DNA of 64,000 nucleotides, from positions 1 through 64,000 of the forward strand of contig NZ_STGI01000015.1 in assembly GCF_004804275.1 (NCBI RefSeq), written 5' to 3'. Below, piece after piece: positions 8,111-16,131 of this stretch. The first letter of the stretch is position 1. Each line of letters begins with the position of its first letter. Under the pieces are notes generated by a model, which saw only the letters and a program-made list of their open reading frames with translations, had not been told where the DNA came from and searched no databases. The translations under genes and the position numbers were made by a program. The stretch comes from Herbaspirillum sp. ST 5-3. GTDB lineage: Bacteria > Pseudomonadota > Gammaproteobacteria > Burkholderiales > Burkholderiaceae_D.

Positions 8111-10683
8111 GATCGTTTTTGCGCAGCAGTGCCACGCTTCGAAATGATGCCTGGGACGCTGCCCGCCATCAGCGCAGCGACGTCGACAAGGATCGCGGGC
8201 AGGGCCACGCCACCTGGCGAAGCAAGATACAAAGGCCGCCAGACGGGATTGAACTTGGCTTTATAGTGACGCAAGCCCGCGAAGTTGTAGAAGTGCTCGC
8301 CATGCCGATACAACAAGGTTCCGAGAGAGCGCCATATCGGCATTTGCGCGTACTCGGCCAGCCCGGACAGGGGTGCCATGCCCAGGTTGAACCACTTGAA
8401 TCCTTCCTTGCGCCCCCATAGCATCAATTCGCAGAACAGCAAGTCCATGGTGCCGTTCGGTGCGGACGGCAAGTGACGCATGAGATCAACCGACAACTCT
8501 TCCTTGCCCGCGCCGAGCCACAAATTGGCGAAGGCGATGATTTCCGTACCGCTTCGCACGACTCCCACCGGAAACTGCTTGAGGTAATTCGCGTCGAACG
8601 AGGCGTTCGAGAATCCTTTTTCATGTGTCGCCTTGCCGGCCAACCAGGCATCGGAAATCTGCGCCAGCGACGGCAGCATCGCAGGCACTGCCTCGCGCGG
8701 GAGAATGTCGAAGCTGTAGCCTTGGCGCTGCATTCGTGCTCGCGCCTGACGCAGTCTCTTGTGCGCCGACGTGTCGATGTCGAAGTCGGTCAGCGCGACA
8801 CGCGCTTCCTCGCCGAGCGGCGTCAGCCCAAGCCCCAGTTCGGCATACTGAGCACGCCACTTCTTCCCCACCTCGAAGAATACGCACCAGCCATCGAACC
8901 GGTCGCAGAGATCATGGAACTGCCAGAGCAGCTCGCGCGCACCATCGTCCGCGCCGACGGGATCTCCCATCGCGATCCAGCTGCGGCCTCTGCGCCCATA
9001 CATCAGAAATGCATCCTGTGCTGCACTGAACAGCACTGCCTTGTCGCCCCGCAGGACAAGGTTCGCATAGGTCGCCGTCGAACGTTCAACAAGAGGACGC
9101 ACGCGCTCCAGGTCGCTGATGTCCGGTAATGGTGGCATGGGCTGCATCGGCCCCAGCAGGCGATACAAGGCGAACATGGCGATCAGCACCATCGCACCGA
9201 CAGTAGCGCGGAGCGAGCGCGAGGCTTCGGCGTGCAGTGCGAAAGTCCACCACGATTGTTCTGAATACGGAGCATTGCCGTATGCGAAGAACAAGAGCCA
9301 GGAGGATGCAGCCATCACTATCACGATGGCAGCCGTCCACGCTCCGCTGAACGGTTCTCCCAGCAGAGAGGACTTGCGATAGAACTGGCGGCGCAAGGAC
9401 AGCAGCGCAAGGCATGCAAGGACGAGCACGCTTGCCTCTTCGAAGTCCCAGCCTTTGGATAGCGACAAGGCAGCTCCTGCGCCGAGCAACAGCACTGCAA
9501 GATGCCAGGCCGCGTCGAGGCGCCGCTGTAGCGCACGTGCGAGCAGCAGCAATACCGCCCCAGCAAGGCTTGCGACAAAGTGGGAAGCTTCGATCAGGGG
9601 CAGCGCCAGGACATGATTCAATGTTTCCAGCCGCCCCGCCGCTGCCGGCACCGATCCGGAAAACAGCAACACGGCACCCGCGACGAAGACCGTGGCCGCC
9701 AATAATTGCGGCGCTACCGCGATGAGCAAACGTGAGCCTTTCGCCACCATGCCGCGCAGATGCCATAGCGAACCCGCGCGCGAGCGTATGGCCGCCAGCG
9801 CTGCCGCGACAACCAGCGGCGCGACGAAGTAAATCAGGCGAAACATCAGCAACGCACCGGCGAGGTCGATGGCGGCGACGCGCCGCCCGAGAAGCAGCAC
9901 CACCGCCGATTCGAAAACACCCAGGCCGCCCGGCACGAGACTCACATTGCCGGCCACCAGGGCGACGAGAAACACCGTCAGGCAACGGGCGAATCCAATG
10001 TCGGCCGATGACGGCAGCAAAGCGTAGAACACAGACGCCATCAGGCACAGGTCGAGGGACGCAACCATGATCTGGCCTAGCGTTAACGCAAGCGATGGCA
10101 AGACGGTGTTTCGCCACGCAGGCATTAATCGCTTGCGCATCGCAACCAGTACCAGATAGGCGGCAAGCAACGCAAAGAAGACGAGCCCGAGTGGCCGCGT
10201 CGTCGCTCCTGCCCATTCGATTGCAGCGGGCAGATTCACCGGAAAGAGCACGAACACCGTTCCGCCGACAAAGAGAAATCCCAGCCAGAAACCGACGCTG
10301 CAGAACAGCACGACTCGCGCGATTTCGGAAGTCGACAGACCCGCAGAGGTGTAGATCCAGTAACGCACGGCCGAACCGGTGATCAAGGTATTGCCGAAGT
10401 TGTTTCCCAGCGCATTGGCAATGAAAGACGTCGCGGCGGCGGTTGGCACGGTCAGCCGCCGGCCGATGAATCGCAGGCCCAGCAAATCGTAACCGGTGAG
10501 TACCCCATACCCGGCCACTGCCAGGATTGCGGCCTGCACAAGCGAGAGCGCCGGCAGCGCGGACAAGGCCGCCTTCAGTCCCAGGTAGGGCTGTGTGCGC
10601 AGCCAATCGTGCAAGATCAGCAACGCCAGCCCGAAGACAGCGAGGCCGACAAAGGGGCCTATTCTTTGCAGAAGGCGGGGCAC
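8095..10683 (-). CDS. mprF: Bifunctional phosphatidylglycerol lysyltransferase / flippase (MprF, LpiA)
   Basis: 862 aa, the full length of the family. The first ~320 residues are a multi-helix flippase domain (FIANALGNNFGNTLITGSAVRYW and GNVSLVPGGLGVFE motifs), more helices follow to ~510, and the cytoplasmic DUF2156 aminoacyl-transferase runs from about 521 to the end (LRGDKAVLFSAAQDAFLMYG; MDLLFCELMLWGRKEGFKWFNLGMAPLSG). Known homologues transfer lysine (or alanine) from aminoacyl-tRNA to phosphatidylglycerol and flip the product outward, reducing surface charge; in Rhizobium the gene is lpiA. Start is GTG at 10683; no upstream start in frame. Downstream gene overlaps. Confidence 0.93.
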   Translation of the reverse strand: MPRLLQRIGPFVGLAVFGLALLILHDWLRTQPYLGLKAALSALPALSLVQAAILAVAGYGVLTGYDLLGLRFIGRRLTVPTAAATSFIANALGNNFGNTLITGSAVRYWIYTSAGLSTSEIARVVLFCSVGFWLGFLFVGGTVFVLFPVNLPAAIEWAGATTRPLGLVFFALLAAYLVLVAMRKRLMPAWRNTVLPSLALTLGQIMVASLDLCLMASVFYALLPSSADIGFARCLTVFLVALVAGNVSLVPGGLGVFESAVVLLLGRRVAAIDLAGALLMFRLIYFVAPLVVAAALAAIRSRAGSLWHLRGMVAKGSRLLIAVAPQLLAATVFVAGAVLLFSGSVPAAAGRLETLNHVLALPLIEASHFVASLAGAVLLLLARALQRRLDAAWHLAVLLLGAGAALSLSKGWDFEEASVLVLACLALLSLRRQFYRKSSLLGEPFSGAWTAAIVIVMAASSWLLFFAYGNAPYSEQSWWTFALHAEASRSLRATVGAMVLIAMFALYRLLGPMQPMPPLPDISDLERVRPLVERSTATYANLVLRGDKAVLFSAAQDAFLMYGRRGRSWIAMGDPVGADDGARELLWQFHDLCDRFDGWCVFFEVGKKWRAQYAELGLGLTPLGEEARVALTDFDIDTSAHKRLRQARARMQRQGYSFDILPREAVPAMLPSLAQISDAWLAGKATHEKGFSNASFDANYLKQFPVGVVRSGTEIIAFANLWLGAGKEELSVDLMRHLPSAPNGTMDLLFCELMLWGRKEGFKWFNLGMAPLSGLAEYAQMPIWRSLGTLLYRHGEHFYNFAGLRHYKAKFNPVWRPLYLASPGGVALPAILVDVAALMAGSVPGIISKRGTAAQKRSCDDF

Positions 10684-11023
10684 GATGGCGACCCAAAAAG
10701 TTCCTGCGTCGCACGTGTGCGTTCAGTGTGGTTTGAGCCGCGAGCTTGCATAAGATTGCTCCCTTTTGGGTTCAGTATAAGAAGGTCAACGTCTTATCCA
10801 CTGGCGCATATCGCAAGAAGTCAACCGACAAGAATTGACAAAGCTCAATCGCGTCGAGGCTTGGCTGGGAGCCCAGGCGAACCAATGTCGCGCCTCTACA
10901 AAATCGGTTACAACTTTCTTCGCAAAAATGTTTTCCGGCTGCAAATCGACCGTTAGAATCGTCGCTGCGGCGTCTCTTTGGCAGACGATGCATTCGAATC
11001 AACAGTGCTTTTGTCGACGGAAA
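10684..11023. other. Divergent intergenic region, no gene seen
   Basis: 340 bases between mprF (minus) and the SemiSWEET-like gene (plus). Short frames here are Arg/Ser-rich shadows without ribosome sites. It is more AT-rich than flanking genes and should contain both promoters. A TTGACA-like sequence occurs near 10834 but lacks a matching -10 box, so I do not call a promoter. Confidence 0.5.
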
Positions 11024-11329
11024 ATGATGGAACAGGTGTTAAGCGTCTTGTACGGCGCATCGGGCATTGCAGCGTCGGCCTTGTACGTGCCTCAGATCCT
11101 GAAGTATCACCGCGACCGCGACGCCCGCCTATCCATCTCGCTGCTGGCGTGGGGCGGATGGATTGCCATCGCGGCAATCGCTGTCTTGTACGCACTGTTT
11201 GTTGTCAGGAATTCGCTGATTGCAATGGTTGCCGGACTGAATATTCTCGCCCAGCTGACCGTGCTCTTCTATGGCGTCAATGCACGCATGAGCAAGGGCG
11301 CCGGAGCCCTCTCCTCCACGAAACCCTAA
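11024..11329 (+). CDS. SemiSWEET-like PQ-loop membrane protein, 101 aa
   Basis: Starting at ATG 11024 (a second ATG follows at 11027), the protein has three hydrophobic helices, the SemiSWEET unit length. The first helix contains the PQ-loop signature ASALYVPQILKYHRDRDA, the second SISLLAWGGWIAIAAIAVLYALF, the third MVAGLNILAQLTVLFYG. Bacterial SemiSWEETs dimerise to move sugars passively; many PQ-loop proteins have no known cargo. The ribosome site (CGGAAA) is weak. Inner membrane. No sugar-metabolism genes adjoin it. Confidence 0.7.
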   Translation: MMEQVLSVLYGASGIAASALYVPQILKYHRDRDARLSISLLAWGGWIAIAAIAVLYALFVVRNSLIAMVAGLNILAQLTVLFYGVNARMSKGAGALSSTKP

Positions 11330-11450
11330 GCACTCCTCTGCGCAGGCAATTTGCGTTTGCATAAAGCACACGCCTTGTCGATACGGTATTCATGCAGATC
11401 GCCGGCCGCACCCGCCATGCCGGCATGTTTTTCCTGCATCGAGTCGTGCC

Positions 11451-12350
11451 ATGAAATGGGCTGTCGTTTCTCTCTACCTGCTTTCGATCCTCCACATCCA
11501 CTTTCGCGGAAAGGTGCGCCTGCCTTTCATGCGCCAGTTGTTCGACCATTCGTCGTTCATGGCGCCGATCAATCTGTTCATGCACCTGTTCTCGCGCGTA
11601 CCATCCACGCCGTATTTTTCGAACGACGACTTCAGGGAACTCAAGCCGCTGGAAGATCAGTGGGAAACGATTCGAGCGGAAGCCTTGAACCTGATCGCGC
11701 TGCAGAAAATCAAGGCGGCGGAGAAGAACGACGACGCCGGTTTCAATTCCTTTTTCAAATATGGCTGGAAGCGCTTCTACCTCAAATGGTATGAAGCCAG
11801 CCACCCCTCCGCGGAACGCCTGTGTCCGCAAACGGTCGCCTTGCTACGCGTGATACCGTCCGTGAAAGCGGCGATGTTTGCCGAATTGCCGCCGGGAGGA
11901 AAACTCAACATGCACCGTGACCCGTTTGCCGGATCGCTGCGCTATCACCTCGGGCTGGTCACGCCCGACAGTGAGCGCTGCTTCATCGAAGTCGACGGCC
12001 AGCGCTACAGCTGGGCCGACGGCAAAAGCGTGATCTTCGACGAAACCTACATCCACTGGGCAAAGAACGACACCGACTGCGATCGCATCATCCTGTTCTG
12101 CGACATCGAGCGGCCGATGCGCTACCGCTGGGCGCAGGCAGTGAACCGCTGGCTTGGACGCACCATGATGACCGCCGCGAGCTCGCCGAACGAAACTGGA
12201 GATCAGCTCGGCGGCGTCAACAAATTGTTCCGTTTCGTCTGGATGGCGGGACAATATCGCCGACGGTTCAAGGCCTGGAACAGGAACGCGTATTACGCGA
12301 CGAAGGTGGTGTTGATTGTGTCTGCGGCGGCGTTGATTGTGGTGGTTTAG
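11451..12350 (+). CDS. lpxO: LpxO-like lipid A hydroxylase (aspartyl/asparaginyl beta-hydroxylase fold)
   Basis: 299 aa, the usual LpxO length. Membrane helices are at the N-terminus (MKWAVVSLYLLSILHIHF) and C-terminus (VVLIVSAAALIVVV). The Fe(II)/2-oxoglutarate site is visible as HRDPFAG (His155, Asp157), the oxoglutarate Arg in SLRYHLGL, and the distal IHWAKN (His202). Family enzymes add a 2-hydroxyl to the myristate of lipid A at the inner-membrane cytoplasmic face, an adaptation linked to resistance to antimicrobial peptides. Together with mprF nearby, this makes a surface-lipid modification neighbourhood. It could instead act on another lipid, such as ornithine lipid. Confidence 0.82.
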   Translation: MKWAVVSLYLLSILHIHFRGKVRLPFMRQLFDHSSFMAPINLFMHLFSRVPSTPYFSNDDFRELKPLEDQWETIRAEALNLIALQKIKAAEKNDDAGFNSFFKYGWKRFYLKWYEASHPSAERLCPQTVALLRVIPSVKAAMFAELPPGGKLNMHRDPFAGSLRYHLGLVTPDSERCFIEVDGQRYSWADGKSVIFDETYIHWAKNDTDCDRIILFCDIERPMRYRWAQAVNRWLGRTMMTAASSPNETGDQLGGVNKLFRFVWMAGQYRRRFKAWNRNAYYATKVVLIVSAAALIVVV

Positions 12351-12534
12351 CGTAGGTACATTAAATGTGGTGATGCCGCGCATTTTGGCGAGCGAGCTTA
12401 AGAGACCAATTCATCGCTTGGGAAACTGAATGGTGTTTCGTCGTAGATGTATATAAGATCACGTGCGACGACAAACGTTTTCTCTTTGCTTTTTGGGCTT
12501 GGCCGGCCGTGAAAATAACCTCGTTTTGCACGGA

Positions 12535-12792
12535 CTACACTGACGCCTGACCAACTACCGTCTTCATCAAGCGAATCTCAAATTGCGTTCCTTTTTCAAG
12601 GACAGCAGGTTCGCCGAGAGAACCTAAAATCCAGCCACAGTTTCCCGCTGCATCGGTATGACTGACAACTATGGCAGCGTTTTTGCGGCTTTGTTTAATT
12701 AGCCCGGGTGCAAATGCCTCAGGAGAAGGTCGCGCTGTTGAAAGTGGTGCGGTAGCATCAGCTATAAGCAACTCTGACGCCGGGGGAATCAA
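12535..12792 (-). CDS. Uncertain small ORF downstream of the T6SS immunity genes
   Basis: Only a TTG start (12792) is available in this frame, and no ribosome site precedes it. The encoded 85 aa look protein-like: a hydrophobic N-terminus (IPPASELLIADATAPL), a Ser/Pro linker and a compact core (NAAIVVSHTDAAGNCGWILGSLGEP, LEKGTQFEIRL). An ATG at 12817 in a different frame gives only 19 codons, so a one-base frameshift may separate the real start from this body. It follows the second immunity-like gene by 29 bases on the same strand and shares the AT-rich composition. It may be a third accessory gene, or the remnant of one. Confidence 0.3.
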   Translation of the reverse strand: MIPPASELLIADATAPLSTARPSPEAFAPGLIKQSRKNAAIVVSHTDAAGNCGWILGSLGEPAVLEKGTQFEIRLMKTVVGQASV

Positions 12793-12821
12793 GAAAACGA
12801 AAATGGTGAATGTTCATGTTT

Positions 12822-13634
12822 TTAATTTCTTATCCCAAGTAATAACTTTCCATTCCTTTCCTCCACAATAACTTCGAGAGTGCGATCTGGATTCTTTACG
12901 TCAACCGCCCACGAAGCATATGATGCTTTGCCTCCCTTGCTGCTGTTCCATTTGAATTCTGCCTCGCAAGCTGCGCCTGGCTTTAGCTCAATAATTGCGC
13001 AGTGGTTCTTAATAAGAAGAATATTGTTTTGCTCATCGGTGGCAGACCACTTTTCAATTGCCAAAATTGAGTTGCCGCTATTGATAAATTTGACTTTAGC
13101 ACTGCCGGCGGCCGCTTCTCCCAATTCGAGACCAGATACGGGTTTTTCGTTAAGAAGCGAGCTAAGCCAACCAGTCTTCAAATTGCCAACAATCCTTTCT
13201 GGGGCTCGAACGTTAGCAGGGAGGTAATCTTTGTTTAGCAGCATCAAAGGGTAGTTAAATGAAAAACTACCCGGTCCGAAGTTGTGTGCGTTTAAGCCAA
13301 ATCTTGCTTCAAAGATTGCAAATCCCCGGCAGGAAAAAGCGGCTTCACGTAGCTCGACACTAAACCCAATAAGCGTTGGCATCGCGCCGTCTGAGTATTC
13401 CTTTGGGGCTACGATGTAGTATTTGATTCCCGAGTAATCGAGGTCGTCCCATGATGCAGAAATGGTTCCTAGGTTAATTTCGCCGTTGACTTGGTTGAAC
13501 TTCTCGTCGGTTAGATATGCTCCGCTCTTTAGGGATTTGCATACTTCTGAATTTGATTTTGAAGCGCTGGCAATAGGGCAAAACGCTAGCGTTAGCGCGA
13601 AAATGACAAACGATGGAATGAGTTTATTTTCCAT
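12822..13634 (-). CDS. Secreted protein, putative second T6SS immunity protein
   Basis: The start at 13634 is chosen because it opens a clear signal peptide (MENKLIPSFVIFALTLAFCPIASA); a GTG at 13718 would overlap the upstream gene and add a non-secretory leader. The 270-aa product is therefore periplasmic or surface-exposed, rich in beta strands, with paired cysteines (EVCKSLKSG, FSCRGFA, KNHCAII, AACEAEFKW). No family is recognised. It is the third gene after vgrG in the same transcript, 29 bases after the first immunity-like gene. Role as an immunity protein is inferred from position, export and AT-rich composition; a chaperone or adaptor role is not excluded. Confidence 0.7.
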   Translation of the reverse strand: MENKLIPSFVIFALTLAFCPIASASKSNSEVCKSLKSGAYLTDEKFNQVNGEINLGTISASWDDLDYSGIKYYIVAPKEYSDGAMPTLIGFSVELREAAFSCRGFAIFEARFGLNAHNFGPGSFSFNYPLMLLNKDYLPANVRAPERIVGNLKTGWLSSLLNEKPVSGLELGEAAAGSAKVKFINSGNSILAIEKWSATDEQNNILLIKNHCAIIELKPGAACEAEFKWNSSKGGKASYASWAVDVKNPDRTLEVIVEERNGKLLLGIRN

Positions 13635-13663
13635 GCCGTTGTTGATCGATCGCTTGCCAAAAA

Positions 13664-14332
13664 CTATTTGAAATGCTGAGGAATCTTCAAGGATTTTCTG
13701 TTGTATGTTCCATCCCACTCTGGATTGGCCACGCTAGGATAGCTGTCGATCAGTGAACGGAAACCACTCAGATAATAACTATCAAAATTTGACACTTTCC
13801 ATACGCCTCCAAGCCTAGTGAGATAGACGATTGTCCCTTCATGATCTTGATCAATCGGATCCTTTCCGGGCTCCAGATAAGTCCAGAATCTCACTCCCAC
13901 CGTCGCTTTGTCGTTAGTAATTTCTGGAGTTTCAATGCGGACCAATTTGTATTTCTTATCGCTCCAATAATCAGGATCGTTGAGTGGCATATCAGTATCA
14001 TCGAGCACCTCAAAACCATATCTGGCACCTCCGACGACCTCGCACGCTTTATTGTCTCGAAAAAATTCATTGATGATTTGTTCGGAGAAATAAGGACTGA
14101 ACTTTTTAACGAAATTCCCCTGTACATTTTTACCCCCCCAAACGCAGACGAAATCACGCGAGCTAAATTTATAGACTTTTTGAACGGTGTCGAGCACTGC
14201 TTTCTCGTCTGGCGTAGTGGCCTTGCCTACTGTGACTATGCGTGCCTTCGAAGAATTCTCTCCTGCTTCCGCCGATCCGCTGGCTATCCCAAGGCAAATC
14301 AAGAAAACGAAATAAAAGGAGCGCATGTTCAT
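13664..14332 (-). CDS. Periplasmic protein, putative T6SS immunity protein
   Basis: 222 aa with signal peptide MNMRSFYFVFLICLGIASGSAEA. Its ATG overlaps the effector stop as ATGA (14329-14332), so it is translationally coupled to the effector, the arrangement expected of effector-immunity pairs. The mature domain (AVLDTVQKVYKFSSRDF, then SPYFSEQIINEFF and a strand-rich half) recalls DUF3828/Tai4-type periplasmic proteins, but I cannot confirm that family. Periplasmic location fits protection against a peptidoglycan-degrading toxin, since the toxin domains act on the cell wall. Codon use is AT-rich compared with neighbours, a sign of transfer. Confidence 0.75.
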   Translation of the reverse strand: MNMRSFYFVFLICLGIASGSAEAGENSSKARIVTVGKATTPDEKAVLDTVQKVYKFSSRDFVCVWGGKNVQGNFVKKFSPYFSEQIINEFFRDNKACEVVGGARYGFEVLDDTDMPLNDPDYWSDKKYKLVRIETPEITNDKATVGVRFWTYLEPGKDPIDQDHEGTIVYLTRLGGVWKVSNFDSYYLSGFRSLIDSYPSVANPEWDGTYNRKSLKIPQHFK

Positions 14333-16131
14333 TTGATGGTTAACTCCGCTAAGAATTTTTCGTAATTAGACATCATTTCCGAAACACTGTATTTTTTTGC
14401 CTCTGTGCCGCCTGGCAATGACGTCCATTGATATGGAGATCTGGTTGCTAAAAGATTGGCCGCTTTTTCGATTTCACCTTTTCGCACCAAACCCAATTCT
14501 GTTATTCCTTTATTGGCAACATAGCCTTGCCCAAGGTGAAGCTCCATGATTGCGGTAGCAATACGATCCTGAACTGCAGGGCTGAATTTAGGAGCGTTCC
14601 CAAGTATTGGCACGCGCGGGTGGGGCGTTTTGGAATCCGGGAGTGCATATCCCTTCCATACACTAGGTCGAATGCCGTAGGCGCCGGAAGCAGAAAACTT
14701 GCTTGCGCTTCCTTCAAAAGGATGGGTGTTAAAGCTGTCGAACATTAAGCCCATATTCGCCGCCAAAGGCAACGCACGGTATGTTGCTTGGTCACCGTAT
14801 TTTTTTGCAACAGTTTCTGCTTCACGATAGCGAATGACTTTAAGAAATGCGAGCATTCGCAGTTCCGGCATCGGATCAAAATATTTGCGATAAATGCCGG
14901 TTACCCGAAATTTGGAATAGGGCAAATAAGACTCGAAAAAGTCGCTCAAATAGCCATCATATGTGCGGATGTCTATGTGTCCCACGTAATGAGGATCGTC
15001 GATTTTTTCGTAGACGATAATGTCTCCTGGTGCTGCCCATCGCGCGTCCGGAATCTGAGTGGTGATATCAGTAAAGCCAGCGTTAACCAAGGCTGCCCCC
15101 ATGTCTTTGGCCGCAGCAATGAGCGGAGCAATATCGCCGTTGTTATGACTGTACCCGGCTTTCCAAAGAGCGATCTTCACATACTTGTTGCATCTATGAA
15201 CGGATGCACCAAATCCGTTGGCGTTCTTCGTCCCGGCAATCTGATATTTGCCGCTCTTCATTTTTTCAATGATCGTGGCACTCGTATCAGCGGTGTGGAC
15301 CCATCCCGCTTGTTCCATTCCAAATTCAATCAGGGCTTTCACCTTGTCCAGATCGCTTTTGCCGGCGTTTGGCACCGGGGTGTAAAAGGCATGCTGTCCA
15401 TACATGTTCTGTAGGCCATCTTTCACAATCGCCGTTGGATGGCCACTCTCATTTCGGTCTTCAAGAACAGTTGGCTTGACGTCGGGGTTTCGTGAAATAT
15501 TGGGTTTCGCCTCCGGTTTTTGGTTATGGCTTTTAATGGTGTCTTCTTTCCTCTTATCTGCCTGACCGGCACTTCCATTGTGAGTCAGCGTGCTGAATTC
15601 AAAGCGTACCTTGGGGCTTTGCAGGCATGCAGTGTTCTCTTGTGCGGCAATGGGGCCAATCGCGGCAAATTTGTAACTACCATCGTCCTTTTTGACTTGC
15701 ACTTCAAAGCGCGTGCCGACTTTTAGACCGGAAATCAACGGGGCGCGGCCTTTTGTGTCGGTTGTCCCTTTGAATACTTCTTTCGGGGTTGGAGTCGCGC
15801 GTCCCGGAGAGAGCCTCGGGCCAAGATCCAGTACGCGGAATGCCAGATTCGGTATCGGATCACCGTGCGCGTCACGCATGTAAAGGTCGAGCGTCGCGTT
15901 GTCACAATCATTTTCCTGCTCTACAGAAGTCGTTGTGGACGCAGGGGGCTGTTCGCTCGCTGACGATCCCGTGGATGCCGCTTCGTCATCCGTGGGATGC
16001 TTCGAAGTGCTTTGTTCGGCTGATGGAGATGTTGGTGTGCTTGGCGCAGTTGGCGCCGAAGGGAGATCTGAATCGTTATTTGTATTCTGTGTGTTGGTCA
16101 CAGAGATGTCGTTTGTATCGAAGTTATCCAT
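14329..16131 (-). CDS. Putative dual-activity T6SS peptidoglycan hydrolase effector
   Basis: 600 aa from ATG 16131, which overlaps the vgrG stop as ATGGATAA. No signal peptide. Domains in order: Ser/Thr/Pro linker (1-75); transthyretin-like beta domain (~77-182; LDLYMRDAHGDPIPNLAFRV); polar linker (183-260); cysteine amidase/peptidase-like domain (~265-415) with Cys314 in HRCNKYVKIALWKAG, APGDIIVYEK, and His385 in YVGHIDIRTYDG, the order found in NlpC/P60 and CHAP enzymes; lambda-endolysin-like (GH104) transglycosylase (~425-590) with Glu437 in AFLKVIRYREAET aligning with lambda Glu19, ASGAYGI, FSPAVQDRIA, and QWTSLPGG aligning with lambda WASLPG. Both domains would cut peptidoglycan, one in the peptide, one in the glycan. 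Delivery by the preceding VgrG is inferred from coupling. Architecture recalls the bifunctional effector TseP of Aeromonas, though relatedness is untested. Confidence 0.85.
   Translation of the reverse strand: MDNFDTNDISVTNTQNTNNDSDLPSAPTAPSTPTSPSAEQSTSKHPTDDEAASTGSSASEQPPASTTTSVEQENDCDNATLDLYMRDAHGDPIPNLAFRVLDLGPRLSPGRATPTPKEVFKGTTDTKGRAPLISGLKVGTRFEVQVKKDDGSYKFAAIGPIAAQENTACLQSPKVRFEFSTLTHNGSAGQADKRKEDTIKSHNQKPEAKPNISRNPDVKPTVLEDRNESGHPTAIVKDGLQNMYGQHAFYTPVPNAGKSDLDKVKALIEFGMEQAGWVHTADTSATIIEKMKSGKYQIAGTKNANGFGASVHRCNKYVKIALWKAGYSHNNGDIAPLIAAAKDMGAALVNAGFTDITTQIPDARWAAPGDIIVYEKIDDPHYVGHIDIRTYDGYLSDFFESYLPYSKFRVTGIYRKYFDPMPELRMLAFLKVIRYREAETVAKKYGDQATYRALPLAANMGLMFDSFNTHPFEGSASKFSASGAYGIRPSVWKGYALPDSKTPHPRVPILGNAPKFSPAVQDRIATAIMELHLGQGYVANKGITELGLVRKGEIEKAANLLATRSPYQWTSLPGGTEAKKYSVSEMMSNYEKFLAELTIK

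Noticed and set aside
9086-10714. 542-aa open frame overlapping mprF in another minus-strand frame
   Set aside because: Arg-rich composition without membrane pattern, while mprF shows full family motifs.
10834-10839. TTGACA as a promoter for the SemiSWEET-like gene
   Set aside because: No -10-like hexamer at suitable spacing; a lone -35 match is expected by chance in an AT-richer spacer.
12792-12817. ATG at 12817 as the start of the ORF at 12535-12792
   Set aside because: It lies in another frame and stops after 19 codons; joining it would require an unproven frameshift.
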